DNA of 64,000 nt from the NCBI RefSeq assembly GCF_027409185.1, contig NC_084472.1, positions 91,342,427 through 91,406,426 of the forward strand, given 5' to 3'. The DNA comes from Cynocephalus volans (Eukaryota; Chordata; Mammalia; Dermoptera; Cynocephalidae). Shown here one piece after another: positions 1 through 12,060 of this stretch (position 1 is its first letter; each line of letters opens with the position of its first letter). Both the position numbers and the translations under genes were made by a program. The notes below the pieces were generated by a model that was not told the DNA's origin, did not search any database, and was given only the letters and a program-made list of their open reading frames with translations.

Positions 1-3000
1 GTTGTTGCAAATGGCAGTATTTCATTCGTTTTTATAGCTGAGTAGTATTCCATTGTGTAGATGTACCACATTTTCCGTATCCACTCATCTGATGATGGGC
101 ATTTGGGCTGGTTCCAACTCTTGGCTATTGTAAAGAGTGCTGCGATAAACATTGGGGAACAGGTATACCTTCGACTTGATGATTTCCATTCCTCTGGGTA
201 TATTCCCAACAGTGGGATGGCTGGGTCGTATGGTAGATCTATCTGCAATTGTTTAAGGAACCTCCATACCATTTTCCATAGAGGCTGCACCATTTTGCAG
301 TCCCACCAACAATGTATGAGAGTTCCTTTTTCTCCGCAGCCTCGCCAGCATTTATCGTTCATAGTCTTTTGGATTTTAGCCATCCTAACTGGGGTTAGAT
401 GGTATCTCAATGTGGTTTTGATTTGCATTTCCCGGATGCTGAGTGATGTTGAGCATTTTTTCATATGTCTGCTGGCCATTTGGATATCTTCCTTAGAGAA
501 ATGCCTACTTAGCTCTTTTGCCCATTTTTTAATTGGGTTGCTTGTTTTCTTCTTGTAAAGTTGTTTGAGTTCCTTATATATTCTGGATATTAATCCTTTG
601 TCAGATGTATATTTTGCAAATATTTTCTCCCACTCTGTTGGTTGTCTTTTAACTCTTTTAATTGTTTCTTTTGCTGTGCAGAAGCTTTTTAGTTTGATAT
701 AATCCCATTTGTTTATTTTTCCTTTGGTTGCCCGTGCTTTTGGGGTCGTATTCATGAAGTCTGTGCCCAGTCCTATTTCCTGAAGTGTTTCCCCTATGTT
801 TTCTTTAAGAAGTTTTATTGTCTCAGGGTGTATATTTAAATCCTTAATCCATTTTGAGTTGATTTTAGTATACGGTGAGAGGTATGGATCTAGTTTCATT
901 CTCCTGCATATCGATATCCAGTTATCCCAGCACCACTTGCTGAAGAGGCAGTCCCTTCCCCAGTGAATAGGCTTGGTGCCTTTGTCAAAGATCAGATGGC
1001 AGTAAGTGTGTGGGTTGATTTCTGGATTCTCTATTCTATTCCATTGGTCAGTGTGTCTGTTTTTATGCCAGTACCATACTGTTTTGGTTATTATAGCTTT
1101 GTAGTATAGCTTAAAGTCAGGTAGTGTTATGCCTCCAGCTTTATTTTTTTTGCTGAGCATTGCTTTGGCTATTCGTGGTCTTTTATTGTTCCATATAAAT
1201 GTCTGAATAGTTTTTTCCATTTCTGAGAAAAATGTCTTTGGAATTTTGATGGGGATTGCATTGAATTTGTATATCACTTTGGGTAGTATGGACATTTTCA
1301 CTATGTTGATTCTTCCAATCCAAGAGCATGGAATATCTTTCCATCTTCTTGTATCCTCTCTAATTTCTCTCAGCAGTGGTTTGTAGTTCTCATTATAGAG
1401 ATTTTTCACCTCCTTGGTTAACTCAATTCCTAAGTATTTTATTTTTTTGGTGGCTATTGTAAATGGGCAGGCTTTCTTGATTTCTCGTTCTGCATGTTCA
1501 CTATTGGAGAAAAGAAATGCTACTGATTTTTGTGTGTTGATTTTGTATCCTGCTACTGTGCTGAAATCATTTATCAATTCCAACAGTTTTTTGTAGAGGT
1601 TTTAGGCTGTTCGATATATAGGATCATGTCATCTGCAAACAGGGACAGTTTGACTTCATCTTTTCCAATCTGAATGCCCTTTATTTCCTTCTCTTCTCTG
1701 ATTGCTCTGGCTAGTACTTCCAACACTATGTTGAATAGGAGTGGTGAGAGTGGGCATCCTTGTCTAGTGCCTGTTCTTAAAGGAAAAGCTTTCAGCTTTT
1801 CCCCATTCAGGATGATATTGGCAGTGGGTTTGGCATATATGGCTTTAATTATGTTGAGATACTTTCCCTCTATACCTAACTTATAGAGGGTCTTTGTCAT
1901 GAATGAGTGCTGAACTTTATCAAATGCTTTTTCAGCATCTATAGAGATGATCATATGGTCCTTGTGTTTGAGTTTATTAATATGGTGTATCACATTTATT
2001 GATTTGCGTATGTTGAACCAACCTTGCATCCCTGGGATGAATCCCACTTGATCGTGATGAATAATTTTTCGTATGTGTTGCTGTATTCTGTTTGCTAGTA
2101 TTTTAGTGAGGATTTTTGCATCTATATTCATCAAGGATATCGGCCTGTAGTTTTCTTTTTTGGTTATATCTTTACCTGGTTTTGGTATCAGGATGATGTT
2201 TGCTTCATAGAATGAGTTTGGGAGATTTGCGTCCGTTTCAATCTTTTGGAATAGTTTGTAAAGAATCGGTGTCAATTCCTCTTTGAATGTTTGGTAAAAT
2301 TCTGCTGTGAATCCATCTGGTCCTGGGCTTTTCTTTGTTGGGAGCCTTCTGATAACAGCTTCAATCTCCTTTATTGTTATTGGTCTGTTCAAATTTTCTA
2401 CGTCTTCACGGTTCAGTTTTGGGAGCTTGTGTGTGTCCAGAAATTTATCCATTTCCTCCAGATTTTCAAATTTGTTGGCGTATAGTTGTTTATAGTAGTC
2501 TCGAATGATTCCTTGTATTTCAGATGAATCAGTTGTAATATCGCCTTTTTCATTTCTAATTTTTGTTATTTGAGTCTTCTCTCTTCTTTTTTTTGTTAGC
2601 CATGCTAATGGTTTGTCAATTTTATTTATCTTTTCAAAAAACCAACTTTTTGATTCGTTGATCTTTTGAATTGTTTTTTGGTTTTCAATTTCATTCAGTT
2701 CTGCTCTGATCTTAATGATTTCTCTCCGTCTGCTAACTTTAGGATTGGATTGTTCTTGTTTTTCTAGTTCTTTAAGGTGAAGTGTTAGGTTGTTCACTTG
2801 CCATCTTTCCATTCTTCTGAAGTGAGCATTTAATGCAATAAATTTTCCCCTCAATACTGCTTTTGCAGTATCCCACAGGTTTTGGTATGATGTATCATTG
2901 TTTTCATTAGTTTCAATAAACTTTTTGATTTCCTGCTTGATTTCTTCTTGGACCCATATGTCATTAAGTAGAATGCTGTTTAATTTCCATGTGTTTGTAT

Positions 3001-3736
3001 AGTTTCCTGAGTTTCGCTTGTTATTAATTTCTAGTTTTAATCCATTGTGGTCTGAGAAGATACATGGGATAATTCCAATTTTTTTGAATTTATTGAGACT
3101 TGATTTGTGACCTAATATGTGATCTATCTTGGAGAATGATCCATGTGCTGATGAGAAGAATGAATATTCTGAGGTTGTTGGGTGGAATGTTCTGTAGATA
3201 TCTGCCAATTCCAATTGGTCTAGAGTCTTGTTTAGATCTTGTGTTTCTCTACTGATTCTTTGCCTAGATGATCTGTCTAATATTGACAGTGGAGTGTTCA
3301 GGTCCCCTGCTATTATGGTATTAGTGTCTATTTCCTTCTTTAGGTCTAATAGAGTTTGTTTTATAAATCTGGCTGCTCCAACATTGGGTGCGTACATATT
3401 TATGATTGTTATGTCTTCTTGATGGATCAGTCCTTTTATCATTAAGTAGTGTCCCTCATTGTCTCTTTTTATGGTTTTTAGTTTAAAGTCTATTTTGTCA
3501 GATATAAGAATAGCCACTCCAGCTCGTTTTTCTTTTCTGTTTGCATGGTAAATCTTTTTCCATCCTTTCACTCTTAGTCTGTGTGAATCTTTATGGGTGA
3601 GGTGGGTCTCTTGTAGGCAGCATATAGTTGGGTCCTGCTTTTTGATCCAGTCAGCCAGTCTGTGTCTTTTAATTGGGGAATTTAAGCCTTTAACATTAAG
3701 AGTTGTTATTGAAAGGTGTTGATTTATTCTTAGCAT
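1..3736 (-). pseudogene. LINE-1 ORF2 (endonuclease-reverse transcriptase), one frameshift, C-terminus off window
   Basis: Encodes the L1 endonuclease and reverse transcriptase. From the Met at 3736 the frame is open for 720 codons to 1574. The APE-type endonuclease has Asn14 and Glu43 (CLQETHL), GDLNTPL and SDHNGLKLE, matching the known catalytic residues. The reverse transcriptase follows, with ARL-type motifs and [10 protein letters not shown] just before the break. At about 1600 (plus strand cagttttttgtag) an A-run has six A where the L1 pattern needs seven, which moves the frame into TGA at 1574. Reading on in the next frame I find no further stop down to base 1, including the Cys-rich segment ([14 protein letters not shown]). 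The last codons, containing the usual [16 protein letters not shown], run off the edge. Confidence 0.92.
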
Positions 3737-3923
3737 TTTATTGGTTGTTTGGTTGTCTTAGGTGTCTTTTGTTCCTTGCTTTCTGATTTACTGTTTGGTT
3801 TCTTTGTTTGTTGGTTCCTTAGGTTGTAGATAGTGTTTTTGTTAGCTTGTTTTCTCTTCATGAATGCCATTTTTATTGTACTAGCGGGTTTAGATTTTTC
3901 TTAGGTTTTTATGGCAGTGGTAG

Positions 3924-4922
3924 TTATTTTTCAGGAACCAAACCCAGTACTCCCTTGAGGATTTCTTGTAAGGGTGGTCTTGTGGTAGTGAACTCCCGCA
4001 GTTTTTGTTTGTCTGAGAAATATACTATTTGCCCCTCATTTCGGAAGGATAGCCTTGCAGGGTAGAGTATTCTTGGTTGGCAATCTTTGTCTTTTAGTAT
4101 TTTGAAAATATCATCCCATTCCTTTCTAGCTTTTAGGGTTTGTGATGAAAAGTCTGATGTTAACCTGATTGGGGCTCCCTTATAGGTGATTTGACGCTTC
4201 TCTCTTGCAGCTTTTAAGATTCTCTCTTTGTCTCTGAGTTTTGCCAATTTGACTATGACATGTCTTGGAGAAGGCCTTTTTGGGTTGAATACGTTTGGAG
4301 ATCGTTGAGCTTCCTGGATCTGAAGATCTGTGATTTTTCCTATACCTGGGAAGTTTTCTGCCACTATTTTGTTGAATATGTTTTCAATGGAATCTCCATT
4401 TTCCTCCCCTTCTGGAATACCCATGACTCGGATATTTGAGCGCTTGAGGTTGTCTGATATCTCTCTCAGATTTTCTTCCATGTTCTTGATTCTTTTTTCT
4501 TTCTTTTTGTCTGCTTGTGTTATTTCAAACAGCCCATCTTCAAGTTCAGAGGTTCTCTCTTCAACTTCGACAAGCCTGCTGGTTAAACTCTCCGTTGTGT
4601 TTTTTATTTCGCTGAATAACTTCTTCAGTTCAGCAAGTTCTGCTACATTTTTTTTCAGGACATTGATTTCCTTGTATATTTCCTCTTTCAGATCCTGTAT
4701 ACTTTTCCTCATTTCATCATGATGTCTAGCTGAGTTTTCTTGTATCTCATTCAGTTTCTTTAGAATTATCACTCGAAATTCCTTGTCAGTTATTTCAAGG
4801 GCTTCTTGTTCTATAGGATCTAGAGTATGAGATTTATTAACTTTTGGTGGTGTACTTTCTTGATTTTTTGTATTTCTGGTGTCTTTTTTTTGGTGTTTAT
4901 TCATTGTGGCAGGGGGTTTCAC
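3924..4922 (-). CDS. LINE-1 ORF1 protein (intact, 332 aa)
   Basis: RNA-binding chaperone of the L1 ribonucleoprotein; it forms trimers and coats L1 RNA in the cytoplasm. The frame is open for 332 codons, close to the 338 of human ORF1p. The N-terminus is basic (MNKHQKK). A heptad-rich coiled coil covers about residues 50-145. The RRM starts near SNIRVMGIPEGEE and the C-terminal domain contains RHVIVKLAKL and YPARLSF. A second Met six residues in (MNKHQ) could be the real start; I keep the first because the frame is open to it. No stop or frameshift is seen. The order 5'UTR, ORF1, ORF2 on one strand confirms the identity. Confidence 0.93.
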   Translation of the reverse strand: MKPPATMNKHQKKDTRNTKNQESTPPKVNKSHTLDPIEQEALEITDKEFRVIILKKLNEIQENSARHHDEMRKSIQDLKEEIYKEINVLKKNVAELAELKKLFSEIKNTTESLTSRLVEVEERTSELEDGLFEITQADKKKEKRIKNMEENLREISDNLKRSNIRVMGIPEGEENGDSIENIFNKIVAENFPGIGKITDLQIQEAQRSPNVFNPKRPSPRHVIVKLAKLRDKERILKAAREKRQITYKGAPIRLTSDFSSQTLKARKEWDDIFKILKDKDCQPRILYPARLSFRNEGQIVYFSDKQKLREFTTTRPPLQEILKGVLGLVPEK

Positions 4923-6436
4923 AGTCCACCGGTTTAAGACTAATGACTAACTAGGATGTTGCTGTTGTTGCCAATTTGGTATGGCTCCCGCCGTGACTGC
5001 TCAGTTGGCCTCTAGTGTCTTGTGTGTGTGGTTGCCTCGGGTCTTGGGCTTCTCCGGGGATCCACCTTTCTGGTCAGCTTGTACTCTGCTGGGCTGGTGG
5101 ATCACGTACCACAGGGTGTGTGATCTCTGTTGAGCTTTCACTTTCTGTACAGGACTTCTCCCCGTTCCGTGTGCTCTGGCCCAGGCTGTTAGATCGTGCA
5201 GTGGCGACCCCACCGGGTGTGTGGTTTCTGTCGAGTCTCCGCCTCCCTGGCCGCACGTCTCCCCCCTCTGTGCACACTGTGCTGGGTTGGGGCGTGTCTT
5301 CTGCACCCCTCGTCTATCAGCTGGGCCTTCAAGACCCTGCTCAGCACCGCCTCGCCCAGGAAGTCTACCAGGTTTCTGCTAGGCACAGACGACCGGTCTC
5401 TCTGGGTGCCTTTGTAACACTGTGTAGATCTTTCTCGGGTCTTGTTCACCTTTGTATCCCCCCGGTATAAACCGAGTCTAGTGCCCGCCTGCAGCCTGCT
5501 CTCCGGCAGGTTCAAGCGGACCTGGGAACTCTCCTACCACACTATTCCCAACCAGAAATTCGTTAGGCTTTTTTCCAAACTGGTGGTCGCAGAGATGGTA
5601 TCTGCCTCCCAGTAACAGGAAGTTTACCAGGGCCGGAGTCCAGGGTGTGGTGGAGTGACAGTCGGCCCGCCCGTACTTCCTAGCCCTCCCAAAACTGGTC
5701 GGGACGCCCCACACCCCCAGCCCTGCCAGAGAACCGTGGAGGGAGTGGGAGAGGAGGTCGGCCCGCAGGGTCCGGAAAGCCCTGCGCCAGGCCAAGCAAA
5801 TGGGCTCAGTGATGGCCGAGCAGGGCGGAGCTGCCCACACCTGGGAAAATGGAGGCAGCACCGGGGCAGTGAGTGGCCTGGTGGTGCAGTCGGGGAGCCG
5901 CGTGGGCAACCACCCCCCGAACAGAGCTGTGCCAGGGATCACTCACAGTGCTGTGCCAGGTCGGGCGCTCGCTCTGTCTCTGGTTTGTTGCCTTCCGTGT
6001 TCTCGGCGCTGCCGCCTCGGGCTGTTCAGTCGCGGCGCCGCTCGGGCGCTCCCAGGAGTCTTCTTTAATGCCAGCCTGAAACCTCGAATCTTGAATAGGG
6101 CAGCTGGCCGCCTTCAGTGCGGCCCCAGCCTCCGGGATCCTGGCTGCATCCACAGCAGCCCTGGCGCCGTGTTCCCTGTTTCAAGACTCACTTTTGCAGC
6201 TAAGAATCAGTTCTTTTCCTGCTCCACACTTCAAAGCTGTTGCCTGTAAATGAGGCAGCCTCTCCTGCCGGGGGCAAAGTGGCGTTGAGCCCCCACGACC
6301 GGCCAGCAGCAGCAGTCCTCCCTTAAGAGATGGCCAGAGGAAGGTCCACAAGTTTCCCGGCTGCCTGAGGCCCAGTGGCCACCTTTTCCACCTCAGCTAC
6401 TCCGCGCCAGCCGCCGCAGCCGCCGCCATCTTGAAA
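4923..6436 (-). promoter_or_regulatory. L1 5'UTR / internal promoter region
   Basis: About 1.5 kb of GC- and CpG-rich sequence precedes ORF1, the place and length expected for an L1 5'UTR with an internal RNA polymerase II promoter. Several overlapping reading frames of 70-150 codons occur on both strands. They are composition artefacts of GC-rich DNA with no recognisable domains, so I do not call them genes. Confidence 0.8.
6422..6433 (-). promoter_or_regulatory. YY1-type site at L1 5' end
   Basis: The minus strand reads CAAGATGGCGGC at the extreme 5' end of the L1. In human L1 a YY1 site with this core sits just inside the 5' end and helps fix the transcription start. Its position here supports 6433-6436 as the true L1 5' end rather than a truncation point. 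Confidence 0.7.
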
Positions 6437-9400
6437 CCGAGAACTATAAATAAATTTTTTAAAAATTGTAGGATTAAAAAACTAAATATGAGTGCTATAA
6501 ATTATTTGTATTTTAAGTGGAAGTGTTCACCAAAAGATGGCCAGAAGTTTTTGCAAAATCAGTTAAGAATCAGTACGTTAAGAAGGCTAAAGTTTTATCA
6601 TGAGAGGTTTAGACACCAGACCAGATTGTTGGGAAATATTGTATATTTGTTCTAATTGCCTAATCCTAGAAGTTAAATTTTTATTACAATTCTATTTACC
6701 TTATATCTGATGTCTGTGGATATTAAGTGCATCACAGGAAAGCATCATTTACAGTGAGAATAGAATATAAGATGCAAAATAAGTCTTTATGAAAAACATA
6801 GTAAAAAGATAAAATGATTCAAAAATATTGTTCAAAATGCATAGTTTTTAATCTTTCTTTTAGGATTTGGGCAATTGGATAATGTATGGATATTTTGTTT
6901 TGTTTCATATTTTTGCTTTTGAAGATCCCACAGGGCACTGGTCTTCAAATCACCAGTAAACCATGTGACTAGCCAGTTCTAGGACCTCAATACAGACATC
7001 CCAAATTGACGTTGCAGGAGAGATGGTCTGATTCTCTATTTTAGAATTGCTAGTGAATTTCATAGCATTATAATTTCCAACTCCGTAGTGAGTTTAATAA
7101 TCATGAAAATCAAAGGATATTAGAATCAGAAAGAACTTTGCCGGTCTTATCCAGCCCCATCAATGTCCTGATGTGAAGAATAGCCCGAAGTGATAACTCT
7201 AAATTAAGATCCATGCAGTAAAAGGCCCTGGAGTCCTGATTCTCGATCCATTCTCTTTACAAGCTCCTTCAACACTTCCCTGTACTATCTGATATGTTCG
7301 TCCCCAACACAGCACTCGATTTACGAGCAGCTGCACATACTTTTACTCGTTTCTGCTCATCCATGACACAAAATCATCCTCCATCATCATCTGTTTTTAT
7401 TTACTCTGAGCCCTCTCCTGACATTTCCGGGGCAGTAAGTGAAGCTTCCTCTGGTGCCTTCTACACGACTCTGTCCCATTCTCACAGGATCCCAAGAGGC
7501 TCAGAACTCAGATCAGAGTGAGGCAGGTTGCTTCCAGGGGCTCACAGGTCCCAGGTGGACCAGCAACTCTGAGTATTATTTCAGTCACCTTGTGGATTTG
7601 CATGATTTTGTGGATTTGCATGATAATATAACAGCCAAAACATCATATAAAATATTCTTTAAAGAAATTTAGAAATAAACTTCTAGAATACTTGTATAAC
7701 ATGTTTATAAGTTCAGGGCTGTCTTTTTTTATTTTTTATTTTTATTTTTGCTGGTGCACAACAGGCATAGTTAGGAAGCAGAGATACAAGAGTTATCTCT
7801 ACTGAGATAGACTCCAATTAAGGTGATAAAGAATATTGGAGGTCAAGGAGTAAAAAACAGACAACAGGAGAGGAGAAAGAGAAAAAACAAGGGAAAAGAA
7901 GAGAGGAAACAGGAAAGGAGAAGAGAAGAGGTTATGGTGAACAGAACAGCCAAGGGCTCAATCAAGGTATTGATGAATACACTCGGTGGGACGTAGGCTG
8001 GAGTACTGACGAGCTAATGGTGACGGTGGGCCAAGGGGAAGGGGAAGGCAGTGAGTCTCAGCCTTCACGGCCTGAGTGATGGATATAAGCAGAGTCAAGT
8101 CCAACACAGGCAATGATTTGTTCGTGGACAGGAAAAGAGAAAAAGATCAAGTTGTCGGTGTTCAGTACCTAGACTTGGTGTTAAGTTCTAGTTCAAGTTG
8201 TGGATAATAGTACCTCCATCTGTCAACACCCTTTCTTTAAGTCCTTTCTGAAGAGTGATGGACACACATATATGCATATGTAAAAATACACTAAGCTGTA
8301 CAATTAAGTTTTATGCACTTTATTGTATGTAAGTTATACTTCAATTTTAAAATACTTTATTTTTAGTAGGATGCCTAGGACTTGTACACATCTTAAAACA
8401 GCCCTAGTGCATCCAAGGTTTGAACTCATATCTCTAAGCCAAAAGTTCATATTCTCTCCATATTCTATGCCGCCTCTCTGAGTGGCAATGCAGGACAGAT
8501 ATAGGTAATATTCTACACAGACCTGAAAGAGGCAAGTGCAAGAGTGGCATAGCACAGTGTCAACCATATGGTCATAAAGTCATTTTGAGGAACAATTTTT
8601 TTTTTTTTACAATTACTGACAGTTTATCCTGCTGTGCACCCAGATTAAAAATAACAACAATAATAATGATAATCCACTTTAGATGGGTATCTTTCTAAAA
8701 TGTATTATGTCCTTGTCTTCTTGAGCAGAACATACCGTACAGGACTGGACCTTTCCTTGATGGATCAGGATCATAATTAATAAATACATTATTGTGTTGT
8801 GCTGTTTTCAGGAGCAGTTAATGGTGAGCTGGGTTGTTTGCTTCTTCACAATGTGCCCCCAAAAGGTTGAGCTTCTTCAGTTTTTCAGACCTGCTTTTTA
8901 TGAGTCTGTTTCAACTTTGTCGTTTGCCACCATGAGCTGTTCAAGTGTGTCAATCTTCCTCCTGATTTACTGCTTCTAATCAACATGGATCTGGACACTA
9001 GCGTCACAGTTTTGTGGAACTCCTAAGTTAGAACAAGTTGGCTGTGGGCAAAAGCCTGTTATTTTTTTGCTACATTCTACAAAGGTCAAAGTGCCATATC
9101 TTTGAATTTTGAATGGGCAAGATTATCATACTCTTGCTTTATATTTTCTTTAGTAAAAGTTTAAAGTTAATGTCCATATAGAAAAGTGCACAAATCATAA
9201 GCTCAACCATTTTTAATAAACTGAAAAAAAAAAAAAACCCAAACTCAAACACATTACATTATTTGTTTTATCCTTTTCAACAATCGTATAAGAGTAAAAG
9301 ATTTGGTATTATCTGTTTTGACAAATGTGGAAAAGTAGGTTTGGGTAGCTTAACGGATTACTCAAATCAGAAAGTAGATAACAAGGATTTATAATCCTAC

Positions 9401-9465
9401 TGTTCCACTACAGAAGAAGACTTCCCATTATGCTATGAAATTTACTCAGAAGATGGAATGAGGTC
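6437..9465. other. No gene seen; unique or ancient repeat DNA
   Basis: No frame here has a recognisable domain or exon-like splice signals. It holds a tandem pair of octamer motifs at 7587-7624, a purine-rich stretch at about 7860-7935, poly(T) or poly(A) runs near 7725, 8598 and 9224, and an AT-rich segment around 8240-8350. Confidence 0.6.
7587..7624. repeat. Short tandem duplication with two octamer motifs
   Basis: Two adjacent copies of about 18 bases, each containing TGTGGATTTGCATGAT. Each has a perfect ATTTGCAT, the POU-factor octamer, at 7596-7603 and 7614-7621. Function is unknown; the duplication itself is visible. Confidence 0.6.
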
Positions 9466-9466
9466 C

Positions 9467-9521
9467 TATCAATTCTAGTATTGAATTTTGGACATATCAA
9501 TTCTAGTATCTAATTTTGGAC
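9467..9521. repeat. 27-bp tandem duplication
   Basis: Two copies of a 27-base unit (tatcaattctagtat...aattttggac) at 9467-9493 and 9495-9521, differing at two bases. Confidence 0.7.
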
Positions 9522-9529
9522 CTGAGCAG

Positions 9530-10010
9530 AACAAACTTCTGCCAGCATCTAACACCCTAGGGATTGTTTGGAGCTTGTATCTGCTCTGATTATCCAGTGT
9601 CCCTGCCATGCAGGTTGTTAAACATTTTGCATTTCTAGCCTGGGAAGTCAAAAGCCAACTGTCAGGAAAATAGAATAATTTAATCAGGCCCCCTCTCATT
9701 AGGTCCGGTTGGGGGTGGTGCGGCACATCCTTTGTAAATGAGTTGTGTGTGCGTGGAGTTAGTGCGCATGTGCAGTGCTGCAACTTGGCTGGCGTTTTTT
9801 TTACTGCCTCGGGCATCTTCCCTGTGTGGCCATGCTCTTCAACCAAGACTCCAGGGACCTTTTTGCTGGTTATCTAGCTCATAGACCTGCATGTCAGGGG
9901 TCTGGTGACCCAGCCTGGCATGTGAAGGGTTTGTGACCCAGTCTGGACAACAGGCTTGAGGGGTCTGTGAGCTCCAGACCCAGCCCTACTCGACACCAAC
10001 ACATCTCCTT
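9530..10010 (+). mobile_element. LTR-like interspersed repeat (approximate limits)
   Basis: The segment 9868-10000 (CATGTCAGGGGTCTGG, GACCCAG, GGCATGTGAAGGG, AGCCCTA) matches the reverse complement of about 38985-39090, so it is a dispersed repeat with one copy on each strand. The second copy is bounded by TG and CA, which suggests an LTR. The edges of this copy are not resolved. Confidence 0.5.
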
Positions 10011-11806
10011 GGGGGAGGAGGGGCATAAATAACTCTGCAATTATGACAGATTTCCAAACGAAAGTACTAGTTCAAATTTAGATGCCTTAGTGTTCTTATC
10101 TTATTTTTTCCATTCTCTTCTTTCCTTCTTTTCATCCTTAAAGCCAGTAAAATAAATATAACTAAAATGGAAGGACTGAACAATCATATGAACTTTTAAT
10201 TAGTATCCTAAAACTCAGTTTGAATTGGCTATCTCTACCAAGGTTTCGAATGACTACCCATTCTAGAAAGCTCCAAATAGTTTGAATTGCAACAGTGGTA
10301 CAATCTGAACAAAAAGTCCCAATTATAAAATTGTGAAAGTTCAAAAACTTCGAAGATTAAAGTTCACTAAGGGTCTCCTAGTCAGCTACAGGAATGTAGT
10401 ATTTTGCAGAGTGCCTTCTCAAAAAGTTCTTTTGCAAATAAACAAAATACAAAATAGTGTGAACGAAGCACTTTTCATAATTTCTTTTTCATGGAGCACA
10501 AGAAAGAGAATTGTTCCAAGCATGTGAGTATTTTTTAAGTGAAAATTTCCATAGGATTCAAACTTTCCAAGTGCTATGGTCATGGGCAGCAATTTAGCAG
10601 GGTAGCTCCAGAGGCAAGCTCTGTGAATGAAACCCTGTTCACCACCTACGGTTTCCATGATCAGTGTGTCTCTTCAGTTGCTCCTCTGTATAATGGGGAA
10701 CAATGGCACCCCACTACAGGGCCCACCTGAGGATTCAGTCAGTTAACACAGTGCTCAGAATCACCTCTTGCAGTGGAAAACTGCTGTTATTGCTAGGAGG
10801 GAATGGGCCTCTTCTTGAAGTTTAAACCAATCATCTATGAAGTAAGGTTATTCAATTCACTCACTTAAACTCAATTCATATTATCAGGTGCTTATTAACT
10901 AATTTGTAAACTATGCACTGTCCCAAGCATTACGAAAAGAAAAAAGGGTGTGTGTGGGGGGGGCTGCCCCAAAGGAACTACACAAAATTAGAGCTTTCAT
11001 CAACTTTCTGGTTAGAACAAAACTATTGCTTTTGGCAAACATTTAAGTGCATGGTTCCTTCCCTGTCCCTTCTCCCAGAGGTTTGCCTCCAAATAAAGGA
11101 CAAGACACCAAGCACCTAATCATCACTTAGGGGTCTGAACATCCAGTGTCCTACGGAGAAACTGTCCAGAGGCTCTTACTGTCCAGGATAGACCAGTTTC
11201 AGCTCATTGCTGGGAGGAAAGAGCAAGTTTAACTCGAGCACAAAATTAGCTTTACTGGTATATTATATGTAAATGTGCTCTTTACTACAACTTCTATTTT
11301 TAAAATGTAAACATGGAGAGGAGAAACACAGTGGCTTTGCAAAGCATGTTTACCAGAGCCAGGATCTTTTTCAATTGTATGCTCATAACTGAAAACTACT
11401 GGGGACAAAACTAAAACAGCTGCTGTCTCTATCCCGGTTTCAAATTATCACCTATCATTTTGCCAGTTTATACATTTTCTTGGATTTGAACAAAGTTGGG
11501 AAAACTAAATGAGATATAAAACCAAGCCATTAAAAACGAACATATGTTCGTGGGTTTTATGTGAAAGGGCTTCCTGGGGAACTTGGGCAACCTGTGCGGG
11601 GGCCTGTCACTCTCATAAACCTCAGCAATGCAAACCAGACAGTGGGGTTTCCCCGAAAGTAAAGCGACCCCGACTCTGGCCAAGTTTTCTACCCGCTGGC
11701 GACTGAGACCCTGACTGTGTCCTGAGAACGGCATGACCCCCGCCCCAATAAAGGGTCAGGCTAGAGGAAAAGTCAACCGACGGGCTTCACTATAAGGACA
11801 AGTGAC
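10011..11806. other. No gene seen
   Basis: Unique-looking AT-rich sequence grading into the GC-rich island on the right. Small frames occur on both strands but have no recognisable domain or exon support. As I recall the human locus, this stretch would fall inside MTNR1A intron 1. Confidence 0.5.
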
Positions 11807-12060
11807 TTAAGGTCCCCAGTTTGTACGAAAGGAAGCAAACGTGTGCTGGGGAAGGGCCCTCGACAGCGGAGGGTGGCAGCGAGGGGACAGGACGTCCACG
11901 GTGATGGTGAAGATGAGGACGAAGGCCAGCGTGCAGGCCAGCCACGAGGGTCGCGGCCGCGCGCTGTCGTTGTCCCGCACGGTGTTCCTCACGGTGGCTC
12001 CCCACTGTCCTCCCCGCCCCTGCTGCCCATCCCGAGCACTCCTCCGCGGCCGCACGCGCG
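11807..12060 (-). pseudogene. MTNR1A: Damaged MTNR1A (melatonin receptor 1A) exon 1
   Basis: The intact gene encodes a seven-helix Gi-coupled melatonin receptor in the plasma membrane. The minus strand at 11953-11888 encodes R-P then SWLACTLAFVLIFTITVD and V-L, closely matching the end of the N-terminal tail and helix 1 of mammalian MT1 (human, from memory, PSWLASALACVLIFTIVVD). The preceding residues VRDNDSAR resemble the human tail. The exon is broken. The best placed start codon (12030-12028) is in another frame and meets a stop after 13 codons, and the open frame has no nearby Met. After V-D-V-L the expected G-N-L-L-V-I-L, first loop and splice donor are missing, replaced by unrelated sequence ending in a stop at about 11807. 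Position and strand relative to FAT1 match the known gene order. Exon 2 would lie left of the window, so loss of the whole gene is inferred. Confidence 0.8.

Larger units (their letters stand above)
1..6436 (-). mobile_element. Near full-length LINE-1, 3' end beyond window
   Basis: An autonomous non-LTR retrotransposon read on the minus strand. In order it has a GC-rich 5'UTR (6436 to 4923), ORF1 (4922 to 3924), a spacer of 187 bases, then ORF2 from 3736 running off the left edge. The 5' end is set by the CAAGATGGCGGC motif, beyond which the sequence turns AT-rich and unrelated. The 3'UTR and poly(A) lie outside the window, so target duplications cannot be checked. ORF1 is intact and ORF2 has only one visible frame break, so the copy is young compared with the other L1s here. 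It sits downstream of the MTNR1A exon 1 remnant, in what would be that gene's first intron. Confidence 0.95.

Noticed and set aside
61..558. 165-codon plus-strand frame
   Set aside because: It is the antisense shadow of L1 ORF2.
4330..4722. 130-codon plus-strand frame
   Set aside because: Antisense of the ORF1 coiled coil.
5001..6249. Overlapping 70-150 codon frames on both strands
   Set aside because: They lie in the CpG-rich L1 5'UTR; open frames on both strands reflect GC content. No domain or conserved start.
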